From contig NC_134705.1 in assembly GCF_043290135.1 (NCBI RefSeq), positions 40,762,771-40,826,770 of the forward strand: DNA of 64,000 nucleotides, given 5' to 3'. Each line of letters opens with the position of its first letter. The first letter of the stretch is position 1. Made by a program: the position numbers and the translations under genes. Below, piece by piece: positions 9,951-20,200 of the stretch. The stretch is from Rhipicephalus microplus. Lineage: Eukaryota; Arthropoda; Arachnida; Ixodida; Ixodidae. The notes under the pieces were generated by a model. The model did not search any database. It was given only the letters and a program-made list of their open reading frames with translations, and was not told the origin of the DNA.

Positions 9951-10909
9951 TTCCTTGAATCGTTAAAAAGGCACGCTTGTCACCACTAGCCCGGAAGCGA
10001 TTGACATTGTGTTTTTTTGGACGAAAGGCACTTTGACCCATACATGTTTACACTGATGGCTCCACTAATTCCAACAGCTCTACAGGAGCAGTGGTTGTTC
10101 CATCTGGTAATGTGTTGCTTCAACACAAGTTTTCTGATACCATGACGTCGACAGCAGCAGAGCTCGCAGCGCTTCAAGGTGCAGTAAAGTACATTCTTCG
10201 GCTGCAACCTAATCAATGGGCCATTTTTTGCGACTCGAACTCAGCCTTACATACACTGCGGTTCGTTATGCAGCGCGGTACACGAATAATTAGTGTATCA
10301 GATAAGGCATGACTACCACGAGGCGCTCAAGATAGGTCACAAAATTGTATTTCGTGGTTACCGAGTCATTGCGGAATCGTCGGCAATGACCTCGCTGATG
10401 AAGCGGCTCGATCGACTCATGACCAAGACGTGCGTGCGCCCATACCACTCTTGAGAACGAACGCTGCAAGGCAACTACAAACACTTGCTCGCCGTATAAG
10501 TCTCCTAACAATAGAATACTCCTGGTTTCTCCAACGCGTGTCTGTATTCGATCGACCCAAACTTGCAACTTCGTTTGCCATCCGGACTCCCACATGAGCT
10601 GAAACTTTGCTTTGTGGCATGAGGTTGGGCGTGGCATTTACGAATGCGTATTCTCGTCTCCTTGGAATGGCGAGCACTTCGGCATGGAACATCTGCTCCA
10701 GTGAGGAGACGCTTGAGCATATTCTATGTGACTGCCCAGCATACCAGTCTAAACGACGCATTATGGAAGCCAAACTCTGTCAGCTGGATTCACGGCTGCT
10801 TACAGAAAAGAAGATCCTGGGACCTTGGCCGCCGGTTTCGCATACGCGCAAAGTCACGAAAGCCCTCTTGTACTTCTTAAGGACCACCAGACTTCACGAG
10901 TGGTTGTAA
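9951..10909 (+). pseudogene. Copy A RNase H domain and C-terminal zinc knuckle
   Basis: RNase H reads YTDGSTNSNSSTGAVV from about 10049, AELAALQGAVKYI near 10160, FCDSNSALHTL near 10230 and SHCGIVGNDLADEAARS near 10365-10410, so all four acidic positions are present. A TGA interrupts it at 10310-10312, between two compensating frame changes. Copy B has exactly the same lesion. The C-terminal finger reads NICSSEETLEHILCDCPAYQ near 10690-10740; its first Cys is Trp here but is still Cys in copy B. It ends with FLRTTRLHEWL and a TAA near 10909. Confidence 0.8.
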
Positions 10910-11221
10910 AAGAACAGTGTGAGACCGTGCTGTGTAGTCTTGAACTGACCATTCACCCTTCTCTTTCTTACTCCTCTTATTTTCTATCGCTTTCTGTTCT
11001 ATTATTCCCCCTTTCCTCACCCCAAGTGTAGGGTAGCCAACCGAACCAAGCTCAATTAACCTCCCTGCCTTTCTTCTCTATTTATCTCTCTCTCTCTTCC
11101 CACTCTCATTTCTATTTATCACCACCTCGTCATGGCTACCCTATCCCCTTTTTCCTCTCCCTCAGCGTCACTTCCCCTTTCTAAATCATTGCTATACTGC
11201 GCTATACAAGTCCATGTTATC

Positions 11222-11450
11222 TTTCAGCCTCACGGTGGTCTAGCAGGTATATGGTGCCAAAGACTGCTCTCCCGCCGGTCGCGGGATCCAATCCCTACCG
11301 CATTTTCGATGGAGGCGAAAAAGCTGTAGGCCCCTGTGCTCACATTTGGGTGCACAATAAAATACTCTATGTAGTCGAAATTTCCGGAGCCACAAAGGCG
11401 TCTCTCACAACCATATGCTGGTTTTGGTACGTTGACCCCAATGATGTGTT
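11222..11450 (+). mobile_element. Ruka-like tRNA-derived SINE, diverged
   Basis: The pol III A box region (CACGGTGGTCTAGCAGG) and B box region (GGTCGCGGGATCCAATCCC) are followed by the SINE body: GGAGGCGAAAAAGCTGTAGG, ACATTTGGGTGCACAATAAA and GGTTTTGGTACGTTGACCCC. It aligns along its length with the better copy at 12970-13214. The 3' end is degraded and no clear target-site duplication was found. Confidence 0.75.
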
Positions 11451-11489
11451 ACTTAAGAGCAGCTAGCAAGTAAGAAACTATCAGCAAAA

Positions 11490-12110
11490 TCTTCGCGTAA
11501 AAGTGTTAACCTCATCTTTACGCGCTCCGTTTCTGTTCCTAATGTGGCCAATACGCTCAAAAATCACCTCAACATCCTGCAACAAAATTATCGCTTAAAG
11601 ACATTTTACGGACCCATCGAGGTTAGTTTACTGCAGATCACGCAACCTGCATGCTTCAGTGACATCGTCGAGAATACCTAACCGATCCGACTGCAATGGT
11701 TGTCATCCTAGCAATAAGCCCCGCTACAAGGTTCCCGGACCGCAACTAGCACCGACTTAAACTTTTCCTTAAAGATCAACAGAGAATTGTGACAGCTCTA
11801 ACGTTGTCCGTTTGCCGTAAGCAATACATTGGGCAATTCGAAACATCATTCACGTTAAGTTTCAACCACCACAGAGCCAATGCTTCTAACTTTCCCGACC
11901 TTCTACTGTCAAAACGTGCCCAGAAGACAGGGCGCTGTTGAAAATATCAAGGCCACAATACCACAATCTGGGTTTGAAACTCACCATGACCGAGAAATTC
12001 ACGAGTCCTACCTCCTCAACAGCTTTAACACTTTGCACTCGGGCAGCAACAAAGGCGTTTGACGCGTACTTTCCTTTCTATGAAGCATTGTCCATCACAA
12101 TAATGCGCTA
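11490..12110 (+). pseudogene. Penelope-like element remnant with GIY-YIG endonuclease
   Basis: Near 11815-11930 one frame reads CRKQYIGQFETSFTLSFN followed by HHRANASNFPDL. This is the YIG block and the downstream His/Arg region of the GIY-YIG nuclease of Penelope-like elements. A second frame holds HHDREIHESYLLNSFNTLHSG near 11975-12050, also typical of the end of this domain. Upstream, 11520-11640 reads VPNVANTLKNHLNILQQNYR, like the RT-EN linker. Stops and frame changes make it non-functional. The RT itself is not visible. Confidence 0.6.
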
Positions 12111-12597
12111 AATGCCCCCTCCCAGCCTGTAAGTTGTTTCTTTGTTCATTTATTTTATTTTGTTTTGTGCATCCATTCATTCTATATGTACCTGCTTCAC
12201 ACTTGACATGGACGCTTCAATGACTAGTTGAATTTGGTTTACTGTTTCTCTGGTATCTTACTGTGTGCGTAACATGCGCGCATCGTATTTGCTTCGACAC
12301 TCTTTTTTTTCCTTTATCTTTCCCGTGTCTATTTCAAGGCATTAAAAGTTTTTTATTGCTTTAAAGAATTGCCCTGCGCAGCTTCGGTGCTGATATCTTG
12401 AGTTTTCGACAGTGATACTGTCGCTCCACACTCGTATTAAACTATGCCGACAATGTTGTTTTAGGATTCCTGACGAATTTCCTCATCACCATTCTCCTCG
12501 GTTGTGTAATTTCACTGGCCCTTCAAAGAGGCACATGCTTGTATACTTTTCATTCGCTTACGAAAGCCGTGCCATGGCTGCAACGTTAGGCATCAAA
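12111..12597. other. Unassigned AT-rich sequence after the Penelope-like remnant
   Basis: No coding or RNA gene is recognised. It may include the 3' part of the Penelope-like element, but no terminal repeat could be defined. Confidence 0.3.
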
Positions 12598-12633
12598 GTA
12601 TTGTTCTATCGTACGTGTATTGTTCTATCGTAC
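12598..12633 (+). repeat. Two copies of a 17-mer at 19-bp spacing
   Basis: GTATTGTTCTATCGTAC occurs at 12598-12614 and again at 12617-12633, just before the TA tract. Confidence 0.9.
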
Positions 12634-12638
12634 CCGCT

Positions 12639-12850
<212 letters not shown>

Positions 12851-12969
12851 ATACATTGCATGGCATGAGTGCTGTTTATTTACCTGTGCACATCAATAAG
12901 ATGAAGATACGAAACCCGACATAAGAGGCGCTATATGGGCAAACATAGAATGCATGTAACTCGCTCTCA

Positions 12970-13214
12970 GCTCCGCCACGGTGGCCTAGTGGCTAAGGTA
13001 CTCGGCTGCTGACCCGCACGTCGCGCGATCAAATCCCGGCTGTGGCGGCTGCATTTCCGATGAAGGCGGAAATGTTGTAGGCCCGTGTACTCAGATTTGG
13101 GTGCACGTTAAAGAACCCCAGGTTGTCAAAATTTTCGGAGCCCTCCACTACGGCGTCTCTCATAATCAAATGGTGGTTTTGGGACTTTAAACCCCACAAA
13201 TCAATCAAATCAAT
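12970..13214 (+). mobile_element. Ruka SINE, nearly full length with target-site duplication
   Basis: The copy has a clear A box (GTGGCCTAGTGGCTAAGG), a B box region (CGCGCGATCAAATCCC), the body motifs GGCGGAAATGTTGTAGGCCC and GGTGCACGTTAAAGAACCCC, and a 3' end of repeated ATCAA units. A 13-bp target-site duplication (TAACTCGCTCTCA at 12957-12969, one mismatch at 13215-13227) confirms retroposition. Ruka is a tRNA-derived, pol III-transcribed SINE known from ixodid ticks, so this is one of the best taxonomic markers in the window. Confidence 0.9.
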
Positions 13215-13469
13215 TAACTCTCTCTCAAGAGCATATGATACACGTGTAAAAAATACCCTTACGCGAGCACACGGTTTATCAAATAAAAGATAAAAACGCA
13301 TAACATGACATGTAGTACTACCGCTTATAGCAAAGTGCAAAACAAAACAAAGGTTTCAAAATCAAATCAGCCATGATAAGGCTATACAAAAGGCGTTAAA
13401 TAAATGCTACGTAACCAATTGATATGGTCGCTGTACTGTGACTTGCTAAGCAAGAAAGGGCACACGCTC

Positions 13470-13470
<1 letters not shown>

Positions 13471-13541
<71 letters not shown>
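13471..13541. repeat. (TA)n microsatellite, 71 bp
   Basis: Alternating TA immediately left of a hammerhead-like module. A shorter TA run (13639-13650) lies on its other side. Confidence 0.95.
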
Positions 13542-13543
<2 letters not shown>

Positions 13544-13640
13544 GATATATCACAACGGGAGCGTTGTCAACAAGGATAAATATATTTATTTCCCAACAGT
13601 TTCGGGAGGGGACCTCCCTTCATCAGGGGATGAGTTTCTT
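13542..13640 (-). ncRNA. Hammerhead-like stem-loop module flanked by TA tracts
   Basis: On the minus strand the order is CTGATGA (13626-13620), A, a 6-bp stem (GGGAGG with CCTCCC, 13618-13604, 3-base loop) and GAAAC (13603-13599), with AATAAA about ten bases further. CTGATGA, stem II and GAAA is the conserved core of hammerhead ribozymes, which occur in the terminal repeats of Penelope-like elements. The copy at 50989-51065 has the same spacing with a different, fully paired stem. Stem III and the cleavage site are not resolved, so catalysis is unproven. Confidence 0.5.
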
Positions 13641-14904
13641 ATATATATATGCGCACAAAGGTCACTGCAATCGTCGCAGTCTCTGTTTGCGAAAAGGGCG
13701 CGCTTTTCAGACACAGCGAAATAACAAATAAGACGCCTATTCGCGTTTATTTGTACCCGTGAGTTCGTTTGATGCGCCATTTGTGTGAGAAAAACGCGGG
13801 GAACGTTTCTATCTGCTTGCCATTCTGCGCGTGACCTTCTAATTTCTTCTTATTGTATTCATTGTTTCGTCTTTGCGGTAAAGCTGCGATTTCTTTGGTT
13901 CACACATAGGCAAATTCTTCAGCATGAACAACGCTTGTGATTTTCTGCTCCAACAGGCAGAAATGACGTCTAGTCACGCCAAATTATGAATTTTTTTATT
14001 CAATGTTGACAATAAGTCTGCTTTATTACACTGCACAAAATGGTAATAACAACAAAAAATCTTCCGTCGCTCACTGCGTTAAGATTATCTTTTTTTTCAT
14101 CATGTTTCAATAAATTACCGCAATGCGAATGAAGACATGCAAATTGTACCGTGACAAATAAATCGGCAATCTGCTCACAGGCAACGACAATAGTTGGCAC
14201 TGCATGCTCAAGGAGGAAACCAGGATGCTGGAATATTGATGGATGAAAGTCCAGCGAGCACTGCATTCCAAATCATTCTCCTTGTTTCTTATCTAGAAGA
14301 CGTGGGTCATCAGGCATACGTTCGTTTCTACTGCATACTTGCACAGCACATCATTTCCACAGCTACCGGCGAAAGCATTCGGCGTTATATGTAATTCACT
14401 TCATAACGCTGCCTATTAGACACTGCACTGACAACGTTCACTAACCATAAAACACACCTAACAATTTCACGCACATCGAAGAATGCAGTTAAGTGCAAAA
14501 AACCAGAACACGTGAGCGGGTGCGTCTTCGCAAAGAAATGTCATGAGTGGGTCTTGCTGGTGCACCCATGTAGTGCAAAGATTGCACTGAGTAATAAGCG
14601 CATCGGCAGAGGACACTAGAAAAAAATTTCGTAATAATAAAAGCCTCCATACTTGTTGTCGATTATACCTACACAATATTGTTGGGGGAAAAATCACATT
14701 TTAAAACATATTCAATGCTTCAACTTCAAATCAAACTTTGTTTTTTACTGTAAGTGTTTGTTCCCTCCACACATAGTCGTGCTTAAAGCGCAGCTCCCAT
14801 AAATTCCCATGTTGATGCCGCTGGCAATAAATTCTGAACCGCTTTTTGCCCGAGCCTTCGTGACCTCCTTGAATAGACCTTGGAGTTGCTTATGTCATAA
14901 TTCG
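13641..14904. other. Unassigned sequence
   Basis: No gene, RNA or clear repeat is recognised apart from short AT-rich runs. From about 14890 similarity to the Gypsy 5' leader begins. Confidence 0.4.
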
Positions 14905-15658
14905 GACGGCCCTGTCATGCCGTGAACCCAGCTCAAGTGGCTAAGAAGACACGGAAACAAACCCCGAACAGCGAACAAGTCACAGACAGAAGAGACTGCA
15001 ACTAGAGTGCGGGCCCCTTCCTGCAACATCAAGGAAGCCCCGGATACCCACATCGAATGCAGCAAAAGTGACTGCCCCCGTGCAGTCTGCCCCAATCCTT
15101 CTACGGCAGCCAAAGGAACCACCATCCTTACGTGGATCGTCAATCCAGGACTCAAAAAGCTGGATTGAGATATACGACCGAGTCACCGCACTGAACATCT
15201 GGGACCCCCCAAAAAAACTACGCCACGTCTACTTCTACCAGCAAGATGGCGCTAAGACGTGGTTCGAGAACCTTTAGTCCACGCTAAAAACCTGGGATCA
15301 CTTTCGAACGACGTTTCCGAGCACTCACACTAGTGTCGTTCGGAAGCAAAAGGCCACCGCCTTGCTGGAAACACGGGTGTAACTCTTTTTGGGAAACGCC
15401 ACAATCTTTGTCGAAAAGATGACCCGGCTGTTTCGTCACACCGACCACACCATGGCAGAGGAGAAGAAGCCCCGGTTTCTGATGCGCGACGTGAAGCAAG
15501 AGCTGATTGCAAGACTTGTCCGGAAAGCGCCCAAGACTGTCACTGAAATTTTTACCGCGGTCACTACTGTAGAAAAGGCGCTTGAGATGCGGACAATGCA
15601 GTACCATCGCCACTCATCATTCAACTTTGCCGAAGCTTGCAGCACCGATGACCTATGA
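14905..15658 (+). pseudogene. Gypsy 5' leader and gag N-terminal fragment
   Basis: The first part matches the untranslated leader of the full-length Gypsy (TGCCGTGAACCCAGC and AGCGAACAAG blocks). Gag follows: SIQDSKSWIEIYDRVTALN near 15140, LRHVYFYQQDGAKTWFENL near 15220, an in-frame TAG at 15275-15277, then KMTRLFRHTDHTMAEEKK near 15420 and RDVKQELIARLVRKAPKTV near 15490. It stops abruptly at 15658, at the join to copy B. It is from the same or a sister family as the other two Gypsy pieces, and no LTR is attached. Confidence 0.8.
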
Positions 15659-15661
15659 AAA

Positions 15662-17078
15662 TTGTGAATTCAGAGAATAAAAGCACATGACAGAGAGAAA
15701 GAGAGATAAATAGAGAGGAAAGGCAGTGAGGTTAACCAAGCTTGTCTCTGTAGGCTATACTACACTTGGGGTGGGGGACAGGGAGAATAATAGAAAAAAA
15801 AGAGATACAAAAGGAGCAAGAATCATAAGGATGAGTGTTCAGATCAAGACTACACAGCGCGGTCTCACACTGTTCTTTCACAAACGCTCGTGAAGTATGG
15901 TGGTCCTTAAGAAGTACAAGAGGGCTTTCGTGGCTTTGCGCGTATGGGAAATTGTCGGCCAAGGTCCCAGAATCTTCTCTTTTCTAAGCGGCCGTGAATC
16001 CAGCTGACAGAGCTTGGCTTCCATAATGCGTCGTTCAGACTGGTATGCTGGGCAATGACATAGAATGTGCTCGGGCGTTTCCTCGGAGGCGCAGATGTTG
16101 CACGTCAAAGTGCTTGCCACTCCAAGGAGACGAGAATACGCATTCGTAAATGCCACGCCCAACCTCATGCGACACAGTAAAGTTTCAGCGCATCGTGCGA
16201 GCCCGGATGGCAAACGAATTTCCAAGTTTGGGTCGATTGAACATAGGCGCGCGTTGGAGAAATCCGGAGTATTCTATTGTTAGGAGACTTATACGGCGAG
16301 CAAGTGTTTGTAGTTGCCTTGCAGCGTTCGTTCTCAAGAGTGGTATGGGCGCACGCACGTCTTGGTCATGAGTCGATCGAGCCGCTTCATCTGCGAGGTC
16401 ATTGCCGACGATTCCGCAATGACTCGGTAACCACGAAATACAATTTTGTGACCTATCTTGAGCGCCTCGTGGTAGTCATGCCTTATCTGATACACTAATT
16501 ATTCGTGTACCGCGCTGCATAACGAACCGCAGTGTATGTAAGGCTGAGTTCGAGTCGCAAAAAATGGCCCATTGATTAGGTTGCAGCCGAAGGATGTACT
16601 TTACTGCACCTTGAAGCGCTGCGAGCTCTGCTGCTGTCGACGTCATGGTATCAGGAAACTTGTGTTGAACCAACACATTACCAGATGGAACAACCACTGC
16701 TCCTGTAGAGCTGTTGGAATTAGTGGAGCCATCAGTGTAAACATGTATGGCTCAAAGTGCCTTTCGTCCAAAAAACACAATGTCAATTGCTTCCGGGCTA
16801 GTGGTGACAAGCGTGCCTTTTTAACGATTGAAGGAACCGATAAGCGCAAGCCTCATAACGCAGCTGCTGGACGCTCACGTAAGCCTCATAACGCAGCTGC
16901 TGGACGCATCGCAAGTTTGCAGTCAGGCGGTAATATGTCTTGATGTTTCGTCACAATACTGATGAACGAAGAATGGGGCTTCCACGCTGTCAAACATGCT
17001 AAATGATGAGACGGAAGCCGTGATAAATGGGCGCTCTCAGCGTCTCGACAATCACATGCGTTGGGACCAGCTGTTCTC
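15662..17078 (-). mobile_element. Non-LTR retrotransposon copy B, 3' half, inverted relative to copy A
   Basis: On the minus strand it contains the end of the RT-connection region, RNase H (AELAALQGAVKYI near 16630, FCDSNSALHTL near 16550) and the CCHC finger CNICASEETPEHILCHC near 16065-16110, then a pyrimidine-rich 3' tail. It matches copy A closely but is uninterrupted where A holds the palindrome and Gypsy insert. It carries an extra local duplication near 16855-16905 (repeated GCCTCATAACGCAGCTGCTG). It shares the TGA and flanking frame changes of copy A. Its 5' truncation is at the TA tract. Confidence 0.85.
15878..16697 (-). pseudogene. Copy B RNase H and C-terminal zinc knuckle coding remnant
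   Basis: The RNase H segment reads from about 16697 down to 16476 before the shared TGA, and the rest of the domain (LPSHCGIVGNDLADEAARS) lies near 16420-16380. The C-terminal block at 16225-15878 is open for 115 residues. It includes RMRLGVAFTNAYSRLLG and an intact Cys-x2-Cys...His-x3-Cys finger, better preserved than in copy A. Confidence 0.8.
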
Positions 17079-17084
17079 GTACTA

Positions 17085-17127
17085 AATATATATATATATA
17101 TATATATATAAATATATATATATATAT

Positions 17128-17180
<53 letters not shown>
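17085..17180. repeat. (TA)n microsatellite with interruptions
   Basis: An imperfect TA tract at the 5' truncation point of copy B and about 90 bp before the satellite array. It separates the retroelement block from the satellite. Confidence 0.95.
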
Positions 17181-17269
17181 CACTCTTCACCTTGTATATT
17201 TTCTTGTTCTCTGCTTGGTCGTTTTTACCTTTGATCTCAAATACACCATATCAACAATCCCACAACGTG

Positions 17270-20200
17270 CAACCCACAAACGCCGTAAATCATAATTTTT
17301 TGTAGTGGGGGAGCATTCGCTACATGCTGATGCATTCATCAATAACCACCAGGCCTGCGCGGAAAGCGCCACACATGTCACAGTGAAAGCTACAAGATCA
17401 GCCTTTCAACAGCCCTTTTGTGAAGAAATTCTTGCGGCAACTACTCAATCACACTTGCGTGGAACCCACTACACCACAAATCATTATAATTTTTGTTTAG
17501 TGGGAGACCATCCGCTACATGCTGATGCATGCTTCAATAATTACCAGGCCTGCGCGGAAAGAGCAGCACATGTCAGAGTGAAAGCTAGCAGTTCAGCCTT
17601 TATAGAGCCCTTTTTAAATAAATTTTATGGCAACTACTCAAGCACACCTGCGTGCAACCCACAACGCCGTAAATCATTATAATTTTTTGTAGTTGGGGAG
17701 CATTCGCTACATGCTGATGCATTCATCAATAACCACCAGGCCTGCGCGGAAAGCGCCACACATGTCACAGTGAAAGCTACAAGATCAGCCTTTCTACAGC
17801 CCTTTTTTTAAATAAATTCTTGTGGCAACTCCTCAATCACACTTGCGTGGAACCCACTACACCATAAATCATCATAATTTTTGTGTAGTGGAGGAGCACC
17901 CGCTACATGCTGATGCATTCATCAATAACCACCAGGCCTGCGCGGAAAGCACCACACATGTCACAGTGAAAGCTACAAGATCAGCCTTTCTACAGCCCTT
18001 TTTTTAAATAAATTCTTGTGGCAACTACTCAATCACACTTGCGTGGAACCCACTACACCATAAATCATCATAATTTTTGTGTAGTGGAGGAGCACCCGCT
18101 ACATGCTGATGCATTCATCAATAACCACCAGGCCTGCGCGGAAAGCACCACACATGTCACAGTGAAAGCTACAAGATCAGCCTTTCTACAGCCCTTTTTT
18201 TAAAATAAATTCTTGTGGCAACTACTCAATCACACTTGCGTGGAACCCACTACACCATAAATCATCATAATTTTTGTGTAGTGGAGGAGCACCCGCTACA
18301 TGCTGATGCATTCATCAAAACCACCAGGCTTGCGCGGAAAGCGCCACACATGTCACAGTGAAAGCTACGAGATCAGCCTTTCTACAGCCCTTTTTTTAAA
18401 ATAAATTCTTGTGGCAACTCCTCAATCACACTTGCGTGGAACCCACTACACCATAAATCATCATAATTTTTGTGTAGTGGAGGAGCACCCGCTACATGCT
18501 GATGCATTCATCAATAACCACCAGGCCTGCGCGGAAAGCACCACACATGTCACAGTGAAAGCTACAAGATCAGCCTTTCTACAGCCCCCTTTTTTAAATA
18601 AATTCTTGTGGCAACTACTCAATCACACTTGCGTGGAACCCACTACACCATAAATCATCATAATTTTTGTGTAGTGGAGGAGCACCCGCTACATGCTGAT
18701 GCATTCATCAATAACCACCAGGCTTGCGCGGAAAGCGCCACACATGTCACAGTGAAAGCTACGAGATCAGCCTTTCTACAGCCCTTTTTTTAAAATAAAT
18801 TCTTGTGGCAACTCCTCAATCACACTTGCGTGGAACCCACTACACCATAAATCATCATAATTTTTGTGTAGTGGAGGAGCACCCGCTACATGCTGATGCA
18901 TTCATCAATAACCACCAGGCCTGCGCGGAAAGCACCACACATGTCACAGTGAAAGCTACAAGATCAGCCTTTCTACAGCCCCCTTTTTTAAATAAATTCT
19001 TGTGGCAACTCCTTAATCACACTTGCGTGGAACCCACTACACCATAAATCATCATAATTTTTGTGTAGTGGAGGAGCACCCGCTACATGCTGATGCATTC
19101 ATCAATAACCACCAGGCCTGCGCGGAAAGCACCACACATGTCACAGTGAAAGCTACAAGATCAGCCTTTCTACAGCCCCCTTTTTTAAATAAATTCTTGT
19201 GGCAACTCCTTAATCACACTTGCGTGGAACCCACTACACCATAAATAATCATAATTTTTGTGTAGTGGAGGAGCACCCGCTACATGCTGATGCATTCATC
19301 AATAACCACCAGACCTGCGCGGAAAGCGCCACACATGTCACAGTGAAAGCTACAAGATCAGCCTTTCTACAGCCCTTTTTTTAAATAAATTCTTGTGGCA
19401 ACTACTCAATCACACTTGCGTGGAACCCACTACATCATAAATAATCATAATTTTTGTGTAGTGGAGGAGCACCCGCTACATGCTGATGCATTCATCAATA
19501 ACCACCAGGCTTGCGCGGAAAGCGCCACACATGTCACAGTGAAAGCTACGAGATCAGCCTTTCTACAGCCCTTTTTTTAAAATAAATTCTTGTGGCAACT
19601 CCTCAATCACACTTGCGTGGAACCCACTACACCATAAATCATCATAATTTTTGTGTAGTGGAGGAGCACCCGCTACATGCTGATGCATTCATCAATAACC
19701 ACCAGGCCTGCGCGGAAAGCACCACACATGTCACAGTGAAAGCTACAAGATCAGCCTACAGCCCCCTTTTTTAAATAAATTCTTGTGGCAACTCCTTAAT
19801 CACACTTGCGTGGAACCCACTACACCATAAATCATCATAATTTTTGTGTAGTGGAGGAGCACCCGCTACATGCTGATGCATTCATCAATAACCACCAGGC
19901 CTGCGCGGAAAGCACCACACATGTCACAGTGAAAGCTACAAGATCAGCCTACAGCCCCCTTTTTTAAATAAATTCTTGTGGCAACTACTCAATCACACTT
20001 GCGTGGAACCCACTACACCATAAATCATCATAATTTTTGTGTAGTGGAGGAGCACCCGCTACATGCTGATGCATTCATCAATAACCACCAGGCCTGCGCG
20101 GAAAGCACCACACATATCACAGTGAAAGCTACAAGATCAGCCTTTCTACAGCCCCCTTTGTTAAATAAATTCTTGTGGCAACTCCTTAATCACACTTGCG

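Larger units (their letters stand above)
4981..11110 (+). mobile_element. Decayed non-LTR retrotransposon, copy A, split by a Gypsy fragment
   Basis: Endonuclease, RT, RNase H and zinc-knuckle remnants appear in order on the plus strand. They are interrupted between 7197 and 9951 by palindromic sequence and a Gypsy gag-pol piece. Copy B (15662-17078, minus strand) has the same sequence uninterrupted, which defines the junctions. The 3' end is pyrimidine-rich, with TATTTATCTCTCTCT near 11080-11100. Many frameshifts and stops make it non-functional. The RNase H domain again suggests an I-type clade, a different family from the element at 1-4395. Confidence 0.8.
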
